A stretch of DNA of 64,000 nt. It comes from Hydrogenivirga caldilitoris. GTDB taxonomy: Bacteria > Aquificota > Aquificia > Aquificales > Aquificaceae. The number at the start of each line of letters is the position of its first letter. Within the stretch, counting starts at the first letter, position 1. The DNA lies in assembly GCF_003664005.1 (NCBI RefSeq), contig NZ_RCCJ01000001.1:930001-994000 (forward strand), written 5' to 3'. A program made the position numbers and the translations under genes. The notes beneath the pieces are model-generated. The model ran no database searches. It was not told the DNA's origin and saw only the letters and a program-made list of their open reading frames with translations. Shown piece by piece: positions 36,962 through 45,645 of this stretch.

Positions 36962-38863
36962 TCAGCAGGCGGGAATTCCGCCCTGAACCTTGACCTCAAC
37001 TATCTCGTTCCCCTCAGTGTCGTAAAGGTGGGTTGAGCAAGCGAGACAGGGGTCAAAGGAGTGAATGCCCTTCAGAACCTCCACGGGCTTCTCCGGAACC
37101 TTGACAACCGTGTCCTTCATGCACTCCTCAAAGGCTCCCTGACCGCCCATGGGGTCTCTCGGAGAGCCGTTCCAAGTGGTAGGGACAACGCACTGGTAGT
37201 TCTCTATCTTCCCGTCTTTGATTATCACCCAGTGTCCGAGGGCTCCCCTTGGGGCTTCCGTTATGCCCACACCCTTAGCCTCCTTGGGCCACTTTTCGGG
37301 CTCCCACTTCTCCATGTTGGCAACCGCCGTATCTCCGGCTTTAATGTTGTCTATAAGCTTCTTGAAGAAGTAGAGGTTTGCCGCAACACCGACCTGAGCC
37401 TCAAGACCTCTCGCTGCCGTCCTTCCCACCGTGGTGGGGAGCCACACGTGGGGAGGCACTCCGAGAACCTTGGAAACCGTGTCTATCTGGTTGACTATGA
37501 GTTCGTCCATCCAGCTCGGCTTTATGTGCCCCTGCTTTACGGCGGTGTAGGTGATTATGTATCTCGCTAAAGGTCCAACCTCACAGGGCTTTCCTCTCCA
37601 TCTTGGTGACTTGAGCCATGAGTACTTACCCTGCTCGTCCAGATACTTCCAGTGGGTCTTGGTTCCCTCCTTGGGTCCAGTGTAGTTGGGTTCGGTTATC
37701 CCTTCCCAGGGGTGGAGTCCCTTGCTCTCGTCGGGATACTTGTACCAGGAGTGGGCAACGAACTCTTGAATTACTTCAGGGTCGGTGAAGTCCTTACCTA
37801 CCATCGGATAGTACTTGGCTTTATCAACTCCGAGGGCGAAGTCTTCAACTACTCCGTTGGAGTGGTAGAGAATCTTGTTGTGGTAATCTCCCCCCTTTAT
37901 GTCGTCGTAGGGCTCGTCGGGGAACTCTCCGTATCCGAGAACCCTCTTCTTGGCGAGACCCCCACCGTAGGTCCATCCCTTCTGAACGTATATGTGCCCT
38001 ATTGCAAGGAGGTCTACGAGGTAGAAGAGGTTCACAGCCTCAGCCTGAGTGTATATGGCGTCCTCAACCACAGCGAGCTTCTCGGCGTTTATGGGTGCGT
38101 TCATGTCGTCCATTGATATGGAGCACATCATACCTCCAACTATATAGTGGGGATGAGGGTTCTTACCTCCAAAGACCACCTGTGGAATGAAGAGCTCCCT
38201 CTGAACGTCCAGCATGTTCAGGTAGTGGGCTACTGCCATCAGGTGAACCTCAGGAGGTAGGAGCTTGTAGTCGGGATGGTCCCACCAGTGGGCGGCGAAT
38301 ATACCGAGCTGTCCGCTCTCAACGAGCTTTTTAATCTTCTCCTGAAATGCTCTGAAGTAACCGGGTGTAGCCTTCGGGAATTTCCTCGGATAGGCTCTGT
38401 GCCCGAGAGGGTCGGGCATCAGCTCCGCTATCCCTCCGTACTTCTCAAGGAGCTTGTTCTGGAGTGCAGCGGTGGCAACGGGGTCAGCCTTTAGGGCTTC
38501 CACCGGAGAAACCCAGTCTAAGGCGTGGAGGTGGTAGAAGTGGACGGTGTGGTCGTGAGCCTGAAGAGTTCCGTACATTATGTTCCTTATGTAGTTGGCG
38601 TTCTTGGGTATCCTTATCCCAAGGGCATCCTCAACGCATCTGACCGAGGCGTAGGCGTGGATAGAGGTGCACACACCGCATATCCTCTGGGCGAAAGCCC
38701 AGGCGTCTCTGGGGTCCCTACCTCTGAGTATAAGCTCTATTCCCCTCCACATCGTCCCTGCCGAGACGGCGTCCTTGACCTTTCCAGTCTTCTCATCAAC
38801 GATAAGCTCAATCCTTAAATGTCCCTCGATCCTCGTTACCGGGTCAACAACCACCCTCTTCAT
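36962..38863 (-). CDS. hupL: NiFe uptake hydrogenase large subunit
   Basis: Catalytic subunit with the Ni-Fe site. The N-terminal motif is RICGVCTSIHAYASVRC (RxCGxCxxxH) and the C-terminal DPCLACSTH. Sixteen residues after the His (LYDTEGNEIVEVKVQG...) form the extension removed by HupD. Length (633) is slightly long, typical of group 1. It lies 13 bases downstream of the small-subunit gene. Confidence 0.97.
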   Translation of the reverse strand: MKRVVVDPVTRIEGHLRIELIVDEKTGKVKDAVSAGTMWRGIELILRGRDPRDAWAFAQRICGVCTSIHAYASVRCVEDALGIRIPKNANYIRNIMYGTLQAHDHTVHFYHLHALDWVSPVEALKADPVATAALQNKLLEKYGGIAELMPDPLGHRAYPRKFPKATPGYFRAFQEKIKKLVESGQLGIFAAHWWDHPDYKLLPPEVHLMAVAHYLNMLDVQRELFIPQVVFGGKNPHPHYIVGGMMCSISMDDMNAPINAEKLAVVEDAIYTQAEAVNLFYLVDLLAIGHIYVQKGWTYGGGLAKKRVLGYGEFPDEPYDDIKGGDYHNKILYHSNGVVEDFALGVDKAKYYPMVGKDFTDPEVIQEFVAHSWYKYPDESKGLHPWEGITEPNYTGPKEGTKTHWKYLDEQGKYSWLKSPRWRGKPCEVGPLARYIITYTAVKQGHIKPSWMDELIVNQIDTVSKVLGVPPHVWLPTTVGRTAARGLEAQVGVAANLYFFKKLIDNIKAGDTAVANMEKWEPEKWPKEAKGVGITEAPRGALGHWVIIKDGKIENYQCVVPTTWNGSPRDPMGGQGAFEECMKDTVVKVPEKPVEVLKGIHSFDPCLACSTHLYDTEGNEIVEVKVQGGIPAC

Positions 38864-38876
38864 AACTCAAACCTCC

Positions 38877-39935
38877 TTACTCTTTCTTACCAGAGTTTCT
38901 TATCTTGGAAGCTACACCGTGGATAATCGCACCACCGACGGCGGCAGCGGCGACGGCAGCTCCAACCTTATCGGCGTCAGCCTCCTGCTTGGGAACAGGT
39001 ATGCTGGTTAACCTCTGATAGAAGGGTCCGTTGTCCCAGAAGTCCTTCTCCGCACAGCCTATGCATCCGTGACCTGCCTGTATGGGATAGGAGAGTCCGT
39101 TGTACCACCTTATGCTTCCACACTGGTTGTAGGTCGTGGGTCCCCTGCACCCGACCTTGTACAGGCACCATCCCTTCTTTGCGTTCTCATCGTCAAACCT
39201 CTCAACGAACTGCCCTGCGTTGAAGAATGCTCTCCTGTAACAGGTGTCGTGTATCCTGTTGCCGTAGAACATCTTGGGTCTTCCCTGAGAGTCTAAGGGT
39301 GGAATCCTGTCAAAGAGGACAAGGTACATTACGACGCCCGTCATCACCTCCGCTATCGGGGGACAGCCGGGAACCTTTATAATGGGCTTGTTGGTTATGA
39401 CCTTATCAACGGGAACGGCGGTTGTGGGATTGGGCTTTGCAGCCTGAACGCATCCCCAGGAGGCACAGGAACCCCAGGCTATTATCGCCTTTGCCCCCTC
39501 GGCGGACTCCTTAAGGTGCTCAAGGAAGGGCTTTCCGGCAACTATGCAGTACATACCGTCCTCACCGAGGGGTGGGTTTCCCTCAACGGCGAGTATGTAG
39601 TTACCCCAATACTCCTTCATTATCTTCTTCCTGTGCTCCTCAAGAGGTTCTCCCGCAGCGGCGGAGAGGGTATCATCGTATTCAAGGGAAATCATTGATA
39701 GAACCACGTCCGAGGCTAAAGGGGTTGCGGACCTTATGAAGGACTCGGAGCAGCAGGTGCACTCAAGTCCGTGTATCCATATGACGGGAACCCTCGGCTT
39801 AGTCTCCATCGCTCGGACAACCTCCGGTATCATCGTGGGAGCGAGACCCATCATCCCCGTTATAGTGGTCGCAAACTTTAGAAAGTCCCTCCGACTAACC
39901 CCGTGCCTTTTAAAGGTATCCCAGAAGGTTTCCAT
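38877..39935 (-). CDS. hupS: NiFe uptake hydrogenase small subunit, O2-tolerant type
   Basis: Electron-transfer subunit exported by the Tat pathway ([18 protein letters not shown]). The proximal-cluster region reads [10 protein letters not shown] and [11 protein letters not shown]. The two extra cysteines (ECTCC and ASWGC) are those that build a 4Fe-3S proximal cluster in O2-tolerant group 1d enzymes. A C-terminal hydrophobic helix ([20 protein letters not shown]) anchors it. It is the first gene of the operon, with AAGGAGG before the ATG and a TetR-type palindrome in the promoter. Confidence 0.95.
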   Translation of the reverse strand: METFWDTFKRHGVSRRDFLKFATTITGMMGLAPTMIPEVVRAMETKPRVPVIWIHGLECTCCSESFIRSATPLASDVVLSMISLEYDDTLSAAAGEPLEEHRKKIMKEYWGNYILAVEGNPPLGEDGMYCIVAGKPFLEHLKESAEGAKAIIAWGSCASWGCVQAAKPNPTTAVPVDKVITNKPIIKVPGCPPIAEVMTGVVMYLVLFDRIPPLDSQGRPKMFYGNRIHDTCYRRAFFNAGQFVERFDDENAKKGWCLYKVGCRGPTTYNQCGSIRWYNGLSYPIQAGHGCIGCAEKDFWDNGPFYQRLTSIPVPKQEADADKVGAAVAAAAVGGAIIHGVASKIRNSGKKE

Positions 39936-39952
39936 ACCTCACCTCCTTTAAA

Positions 39953-39966
39953 TGAACAATCATTCA
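39953..39966 (-). promoter_or_regulatory. TetR-type operator at the hydrogenase promoter
   Basis: On the minus strand, TTGACA, a 19-base gap and CATAAT form a promoter. Two bases after the -10 is TGAATGATTGTTCA (TGAA-N6-TTCA). The site resembles FadR-type TetR operators (TGAATGA...). A similar site with the same position stands at 44935-44948. Confidence 0.62.
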
Positions 39967-40032
39967 ATATTATGATTTTACTCAAAACCTCCCTGTCAAG
40001 AAAGAAGTTTTTAGGAAATGTATAAGAACTTC

Positions 40033-40884
40033 TTATAAAACTTCCGTCCTGTTCTTCCCCTTTTCCTTTGCAAGATACATAGCTCTGTCAACCCTGTTCA
40101 TCAGGGTCTCCACAGTATCCCCCTTCTTCAAACCCGTAACGCCCGCACTAACGGTTATCTTTCCAACCCTGAGGTCAAGGTTCTCTATGTCTTTGCGTAT
40201 CCTCTCCGCAACAAGCTTTGCCCTCTCTGGAGTTGTTTCGGGAAGGATTACCAAGAACTCTTCACCTCCTAACCTGCCCAGATAGTCGGTCTTCCTCAAG
40301 CTCTCCCTTATAACACTCACTATCTCTTTTAAAACCATGTCACCTGTTTGATGTCCGTAAGTGTCGTTGAGCTGTTTGAAGTTGTCTATATCTATAAGTA
40401 TCACGGAGAGAGGATTTCCGTATCTCTTTGACCTTTCTATTTCACCCTCTAAGATTTCCTCTATCTTTCTTCTGTTGTAAACACCCGTAAGGGTGTCTAT
40501 CTCGGCTAAAAACTTGAGCTCTTTTATAAGGCTCTCTATGTACCCGTCAATATGGAGTTCTATGAAAAGGTCTTCGTCAAGCTTGCCTGCCACGAGCAGG
40601 TGTAGTTTGGAGTTTTTGTGTTCGTGATAGGCGTAGGGTTCCTCTCTAAACTGGAGTTTCTTGACCGGGCAGGCGTCCTCTCCGAAAACCTCCCAGCAGG
40701 GGCGGTCTATACCATGGGTAAGCTCGTAACACTTTTTACTAAATAGATTTGCTCTGAACCTATCAAGAGCACTTTCGTTCAATAAAACTACTTCGTAGTT
40801 GGAATCCACCACCAAAGCAGGAAAGGGAAGGCTGTTTACGTACCTTATAACCCCCTCCTTCTTTGCCTTTTCAAGCAAACTCAT
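40033..40884 (-). CDS. PAS-GGDEF diguanylate cyclase
   Basis: Makes cyclic di-GMP. The N-terminal part (about 10-120) is PAS-like and carries a cysteine cluster (KKCYELTHGIDRPCWEVFG, then DACPVKK) that could bind a cofactor. The GGDEF domain (about 125-280) has the active GGEEF loop and an RxxD inhibitory site (RKTD) five residues before it, so it should be active and product-inhibited. It is the next gene after the TetR gene on the same strand, within the hydrogenase locus. Confidence 0.92.
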   Translation of the reverse strand: MSLLEKAKKEGVIRYVNSLPFPALVVDSNYEVVLLNESALDRFRANLFSKKCYELTHGIDRPCWEVFGEDACPVKKLQFREEPYAYHEHKNSKLHLLVAGKLDEDLFIELHIDGYIESLIKELKFLAEIDTLTGVYNRRKIEEILEGEIERSKRYGNPLSVILIDIDNFKQLNDTYGHQTGDMVLKEIVSVIRESLRKTDYLGRLGGEEFLVILPETTPERAKLVAERIRKDIENLDLRVGKITVSAGVTGLKKGDTVETLMNRVDRAMYLAKEKGKNRTEVL

Positions 40885-40966
40885 GGCTCCCCTCCTTTCA
40901 TCAGAAAGGGTAAATTATCACTCCGCGCAACGCAATTAATCACCTTTATAGCTAAATAAAAAGACT

Positions 40967-41548
40967 TTATACTTTTAGGGCGTTCCATATGTTCTCTGCT
41001 ATAGGCTCGGCGTAATCCATCAGAGGTTTTTCCAGAACCCCCTCTCCGTGAAGGAAAACTATCCCTCCCATCGGACCCATCACCGTCACGAAGGCGGAGA
41101 AGAAGTCCTGATTCCTGAGCTCCCCTCTCTCCACTCCATTTGAGAGAAGTATCATCACCTCCGTCACAACCTCTCCCACACAGGCGAAACCTTCGCACCC
41201 TTCTTTAAAGACCTCCCTGTTGGATAAAAAGACCCTCAGAAAGTAGTCTATCAGCTCAGGCTCTTGAAGGGATATCTCAAAGAAATTTCTTACCAGCTCT
41301 CTTATCTTCTCTTCAGTGGGAATGTCCTTCTCGTTTATACTCCTGAGCCTTTCAGCAACCCAGCGGGATACTGTCAGCATAACCTCCTTGGCGAGCTCCT
41401 CTTTGGATTCAAAGTAGTTGTATAGATTCCCGACGCTCATGCCGAGTTCGGCGGCTATGTCGGGCATAGTGGTGTTGTAATAGCCCCTTTCGGCAAAGAG
41501 CCTGCAGGCTGTCCTTATTATCTGAAGCCTCTTCTTCGCTGCCATCAC
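40967..41548 (-). CDS. TetR-family transcriptional regulator
   Basis: HTH at residues 25-47 (TTMPDIAAELGMSVGNLYNYF), followed by a long helical ligand-binding domain. Length (193) is standard. It overlaps hypB by 4 bases. Palindromes at the hydrogenase and hyp promoters (TGAA-N6-TTCA) fit FadR-like TetR sites, so it is the likely local regulator; its ligand is unknown. Confidence 0.88.
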   Translation of the reverse strand: MMAAKKRLQIIRTACRLFAERGYYNTTMPDIAAELGMSVGNLYNYFESKEELAKEVMLTVSRWVAERLRSINEKDIPTEEKIRELVRNFFEISLQEPELIDYFLRVFLSNREVFKEGCEGFACVGEVVTEVMILLSNGVERGELRNQDFFSAFVTVMGPMGGIVFLHGEGVLEKPLMDYAEPIAENIWNALKV

Positions 41549-42294
41549 CCGACCCTCAGCCTCCTCTTTGACCTTATAAAGTCAAGCCACAGGTCAAAGC
41601 CTTCTCCCGTCTTGGAGGAAACCTTGATTATATCAAGCTTAGGGTTTACTCTCCTGGCTGAGGCTACGGCTCTCTCCACGTCAAAGTCCATGTAAGGCAG
41701 GAGGTCTATCTTCGTTATGAGCATAAGCTCCGCACTCCTGAACATGACCGGATACTTCTCCGGCTTGTCGTCCCCTTCGGTGGTGGATAGCAAAACAACG
41801 TTTACGTGCGCTCCAACATCGTAGGATGCCGGACAGACGAGGTTACCCACGTTCTCTATGAACACCACGTCCAGTTCCTCAAGGGGAAGGTGGTGAATCC
41901 CCTCATGAACCATGAAGGCATCAAGATGACAGGCTTGACCGGTGGTTATCTGATAGGCAGGAACTCCCTTCGCCCTTATCCTCTCAGCGTCCCTGTTGGT
42001 CTCAAGGTCTCCCTCTATCACACCTATCCTCAGCTCATCCTTTAAAAGCTCTATCGTCCTCTCAAGGAGCGTTGTCTTCCCCGCTCCCGGGGAGCTCATG
42101 AGGTTTATTGCTAAGATGCCATGCTCCTCAAAGTGTTCCCTGTTTGACTGAGCCTGTCTGTCGTTGGCGTCAAGGATTTTGATCAGAACCTCAATGGTCT
42201 TTTTGTCACCGAGCTCTGGGTTGTGGTGATGGTGGTGTCCGTGCTCATGCTCATGATTATGCTCCGTTATAGAACATCCGCAATCCCTGCACAT
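41545..42294 (-). CDS. hypB: Hydrogenase nickel-insertion GTPase HypB
   Basis: GTPase that delivers nickel to the large subunit. The N-terminal CxxCGC (MCRDCGC) is followed by a His-rich stretch. The GTPase motifs are SSPGAGKTTLL and IEGDLETNRDAERI, with the metal-site region THKP-like in GQACHLDAFMV. The start at 42294 has AGGAGG eight bases upstream and begins at the conserved MCRDCGC; an upstream ATG would add 20 odd residues. It overlaps the TetR gene by 4 bases. Confidence 0.94.
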   Translation of the reverse strand: MCRDCGCSITEHNHEHEHGHHHHHNPELGDKKTIEVLIKILDANDRQAQSNREHFEEHGILAINLMSSPGAGKTTLLERTIELLKDELRIGVIEGDLETNRDAERIRAKGVPAYQITTGQACHLDAFMVHEGIHHLPLEELDVVFIENVGNLVCPASYDVGAHVNVVLLSTTEGDDKPEKYPVMFRSAELMLITKIDLLPYMDFDVERAVASARRVNPKLDIIKVSSKTGEGFDLWLDFIRSKRRLRVG

Positions 42295-42335
42295 ATCCCG
42301 ACCTCCTGAATATCCGTTCACCAATAATATAAACC

Positions 42336-44570
42336 CTACTTCTCTGAGGAGCAAACCACCTGCCCTAAACTTATACCCCCGTCGTTGGGAGGAACCCTCT
42401 GGTGGGTATATACCTTAAAACCGTTCTCCTCCAGAAGTTCCCTTATCTTGGAGACGAGGGGGTCGTTCTGCATAACACCTCCGGAGAGACATACCCTTTC
42501 TTCCCCCACCCTCCGAGCCACGTCCAGGGCTATACGGACTAAGGTGTTTATAAACTTGGAGGCGGCAACCTTTGGGTTTTCCTCCTCCAGAAGGGAGAGG
42601 AAGATGGGAGCCCAGTTAATCTGACTCCCTTCAATCTCATAGGGAAAGCTATCCTTAATCCCTGAATCGTAAAGGTCTTCTATCATCATCGCAGCCTGAC
42701 CTTCGTAGCTGAGAACCTGCCTTATACCGAGTAAGGAAGCAACCCCGTCAAAGAGCCTCCCCACTGAAGAGGAGTAGGGAGAGTTTATCCCCCTTTCCCA
42801 GCTTCTGTAAAGGTTGATTATCTCCCTCTCCGAGAACTCACCCAGCCTTTCCAGTACTATATTTATCCCTTCCTCTCCGAAGAGTTCAAAGAGTATTGAG
42901 AGTGCTACCCTCCTGGGCTCCTTGACCACCTTCTCCCCGCCTATAAGTCTGAAGGGTTTGAAGTAAAAAGCTCTCTCGTAACTTCTATAATCGCAGAGCA
43001 GAAACTCTCCTCCCCAGAGCGTCCCGTCCTCTCCGTATCCAGTCCCGTCCCAGGCTATACCGAGAACCTTACCCTCTATACTGTTCTCAGCCATACAGGA
43101 GAGCACATGGGCGTAGTGGTGCTGAACCTTTAGAAGAGGTATTCCCTTTTCCTGGGAAAACTCCTCAGCCCATCTCGTCGTTTCATACCTCGGGTGGAGG
43201 TCGCAGACGATAACTTCAGGCTCAAACTCGTAAAGCTCCATAAGGTCAAAGACCGCCTCCTCAAAAGCCTCTAAGGTCGTTAAGTTCTCCACATCCCCTA
43301 TGTGCTGGCTCAGGATCGCCCTGTCTCCCATTCCGAGGGCGAAGGTGTTCTTGAGCATTCCTCCAACCGCCAAAACCTTCTTAGGTAGTTTGAAAGGAAG
43401 TCTGACGGGTAGGGGAGCGTATCCCCTTGACCTCCTTATTGGAGTCGGGATACCGCCTATAACCTTTACAACCGAGTCGTCGCACCTTCTCCTTATCTCC
43501 CTGTTGTGAAGGAGTATGATGTCTGCAAACTGGGAGAGCTTCTCAAGGGCTTCATCGTTGTCCTTGACTATGGGTTCGTCCGAGAGGTTCCCCGAGGTCG
43601 CCACAACGGGAAAGCCGAGCCTTCTGAGGATTATGTGGTGGAGGGGAGAGTAAGGTAGAAAAGCACCTACCCTGCTCAGACCGGGGGCAACGGAGGGGGC
43701 AAGTTCCCTCCTTTTCTTAACGAGAACTATCGGTCTCTCAGGGGAGATAAGGAGACCCTTTTCAAGCTCTGTCGGTTCTGCGTGCTCCTCCACCTGCTTA
43801 AGGTCTCTGAACATAACGGCGAAGGGCTTTTCCTGTCTTCTCTTTCTCTCCCTCAGCGTTCTTACACTTTCTTCCTTTCGGGCATCGCATATGAGGTGAA
43901 ACCCGCCTACACCTTTCACGGCAACTATCTTTCCCTCCATTATGGCTTCCAGCAGCAGCTCTATAGCTTCCTCCCTCTCCGCTATCAGATTACCTTCTCT
44001 GTCGTAGAGGCTCACCCAGGGACCGCAGACAGGGCAGGCGTTGGGCTGGGCGTGGAACCTCCTGTTTAGAGGGTCTTCATACTCCCTCCTGCAATTGGGA
44101 CACATATCAAAGACCTTCATGGTGGTGTTGGGTCTGTCGTAAGGGAGTTTCTCTATAATTGTGAACCTCGGTCCGCAGTTGGTGCAGTTTATGAAGGGGT
44201 AAAGGTAGCGTCTGTCCTTAGGATCAAAAAGTTCTCTCAGGCAGTCCTCACAGGTGGCTATGTCGGGGAGGATAAGAACCTCCTTCTTTCCCTCTTCTTT
44301 GCTCTCCCTTATCTCAAAATCCGTATAGCCGAGGGGTTCAAGAAACTCAATCTCCTGGGAGTAAATCCTTGCCAGAGGTGGCTTCTCCTCGTTAAGTCTC
44401 TTTAGAAAAGTATCAAGGAGTTCCTTCTTTCCCTCCGCCTCTATCTCAACACCGAAGGAGTCGTTCAGGACGTAACCTTTAAGCCCGAGCTCCTTGGCTA
44501 TCCTGTAGACGAAGGGTCTGAAGCCGACCCCCTGAACTGTGCCGTTAAGCCTTATCCTGAGCCTCTTCAT
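42336..44570 (-). CDS. hypF: Carbamoyltransferase HypF
   Basis: Makes the CN ligands of the NiFe site from carbamoyl phosphate. The order is acylphosphatase-like domain (TVQGVGFRPFVYRIA, residues 10-24), zinc fingers (CEDCLRE; CTNCGPRF; CPNCRREY; CPVCGPW), a YrdC-like domain (VAVKGVGGFHL) and the Kae1-like domain (HHYAHVLSCM and CLSGGVMQN). Length (744) is standard. It overlaps hypA by 26 bases. Confidence 0.96.
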   Translation of the reverse strand: MKRLRIRLNGTVQGVGFRPFVYRIAKELGLKGYVLNDSFGVEIEAEGKKELLDTFLKRLNEEKPPLARIYSQEIEFLEPLGYTDFEIRESKEEGKKEVLILPDIATCEDCLRELFDPKDRRYLYPFINCTNCGPRFTIIEKLPYDRPNTTMKVFDMCPNCRREYEDPLNRRFHAQPNACPVCGPWVSLYDREGNLIAEREEAIELLLEAIMEGKIVAVKGVGGFHLICDARKEESVRTLRERKRRQEKPFAVMFRDLKQVEEHAEPTELEKGLLISPERPIVLVKKRRELAPSVAPGLSRVGAFLPYSPLHHIILRRLGFPVVATSGNLSDEPIVKDNDEALEKLSQFADIILLHNREIRRRCDDSVVKVIGGIPTPIRRSRGYAPLPVRLPFKLPKKVLAVGGMLKNTFALGMGDRAILSQHIGDVENLTTLEAFEEAVFDLMELYEFEPEVIVCDLHPRYETTRWAEEFSQEKGIPLLKVQHHYAHVLSCMAENSIEGKVLGIAWDGTGYGEDGTLWGGEFLLCDYRSYERAFYFKPFRLIGGEKVVKEPRRVALSILFELFGEEGINIVLERLGEFSEREIINLYRSWERGINSPYSSSVGRLFDGVASLLGIRQVLSYEGQAAMMIEDLYDSGIKDSFPYEIEGSQINWAPIFLSLLEEENPKVAASKFINTLVRIALDVARRVGEERVCLSGGVMQNDPLVSKIRELLEENGFKVYTHQRVPPNDGGISLGQVVCSSEK

Positions 44571-44913
44571 CGCATTCCATCTCCATACTTTTGAGAAAGA
44601 GGTCTTCCCCGCCGGTAACCTTTGTGTTCAGTGAGTTACAGTTTGGGCAGACAGCGCTTAACTCTTCCTTTGTAAACTCCCCATTGCAATCCAAGCAAAG
44701 AATTCTGAGGGGTTCAACCTCTATAACAAGCTCAGCGCCGCTGGCTATAGTTCCTTCTTTAAAGGTATTGAAAGCTATATCCAATAGATGAGGTTCAACA
44801 CCGGATAACACCCCCACTTGAATGACCACCTTCGTTACAGAGCTGGCTCTGTTTTCCCTTGCATGCTTTTCAATTAGTCCCAAAAGACTTTGAACTATGG
44901 AAAACTCGTGCAT
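44545..44913 (-). CDS. hypA: Hydrogenase nickel chaperone HypA
   Basis: Small Ni/Zn protein. The N-terminal MHEFSIVQSL (MHE Ni motif) and zinc motif CLDCNGEF...CPNCNSLN are intact. Length (122) is slightly long. It is the first gene of the hyp operon; HypC, D and E are outside this window. Confidence 0.94.
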   Translation of the reverse strand: MHEFSIVQSLLGLIEKHARENRASSVTKVVIQVGVLSGVEPHLLDIAFNTFKEGTIASGAELVIEVEPLRILCLDCNGEFTKEELSAVCPNCNSLNTKVTGGEDLFLKSMEMECDEEAQDKA

Positions 44914-44934
44914 AAATCAGAAGATAAGTTCCGG

Positions 44935-44948
44935 TGAATGACCTTTCA
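44935..44948 (-). promoter_or_regulatory. TetR-type operator at the hyp promoter
   Basis: The + strand reads TGAATGACCTTTCA (TGAA-N6-TTCA), 11 of 14 identical with the operator at 39953-39966. On the minus strand it follows TATAGT by three bases, matching the arrangement at the hydrogenase promoter. It overlaps the hypA transcription start. Confidence 0.6.
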
Positions 44949-44985
44949 ATAACTATACATCCTCACTGAAGTAAAATCTAAACCT

Positions 44986-45645
44986 GTGAAGTACAGTGTT
45001 GTTGCTGATATATTCTCCCAGATAAGCAGGGTATACGACAGGTTTCTCACCATAGCCACAATGGGCAGGATTCACAGGTGGCAGAGGGAGTTGATTTCCA
45101 GAATGCACTCTGAAGGAAACTGGCTTGACGTTGGAACCGGAACAGGTGAGGTTCTTATAAAGCTTGGAGAGTCTTATCAGGGTTCCCGTGTTGGCATAGA
45201 CCCCGCCTTTGGTATGCTTTTGGTAGCTAAAAATAAATGTCGGAGTTGTTACTTTGTTCAGTCCCTCGGAGAGAGCCTTCCCTTCAAGGAAGGGAGTTTT
45301 AAAAATATATCCCTCTCCCTGGTTTTCAGGCACCTTGAGGATAAGCGCTCTTTTATTCAGGAAGCGAACAGGGTCCTGGAGAGCGGTGGGAGGGTAGGGA
45401 TAATAGACATAGGGAGGTTCAGAGGCACACCCGCAGTGCTCTTTTTGATGAAAACTTTACTGAAACCTATAGGACTCTTGATATTTGGAAGGGACAAGTG
45501 GAGCTTCTTCATACACTCCGTGGAGGAGAGTTACAGCATAGACGAGGTCAAGCAGATGTTTGATTCTGCTGGATTCAAGAATGAGTACGTAGGTAAAAGA
45601 CTCTTCGGAATCATACAGATTCTCGTATTTGCTAAAACTGCCTGA
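44986..45645 (+). CDS. SAM-dependent methyltransferase, UbiE/MenG-like
   Basis: Class I methyltransferase resembling the demethylmenaquinone enzyme: DIFSQISRVYDRFLTIATMG, SAM motif LDVGTGTGEVL, and SLVFRHLEDKRSF. Length (219) fits UbiE. A menaquinone role is plausible because mqnA is in the window. The GTG start lacks a Shine-Dalgarno and has TAAAAT 8 bases upstream. Confidence 0.82.
   Translation: MKYSVVADIFSQISRVYDRFLTIATMGRIHRWQRELISRMHSEGNWLDVGTGTGEVLIKLGESYQGSRVGIDPAFGMLLVAKNKCRSCYFVQSLGESLPFKEGSFKNISLSLVFRHLEDKRSFIQEANRVLESGGRVGIIDIGRFRGTPAVLFLMKTLLKPIGLLIFGRDKWSFFIHSVEESYSIDEVKQMFDSAGFKNEYVGKRLFGIIQILVFAKTA

Noticed and set aside
40881-41198. Minus-strand frame of 105 residues overlapping the TetR gene in another frame
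   Set aside because: Arg/Gly-rich shadow of a TetR gene with proper HTH; no own ribosome site.
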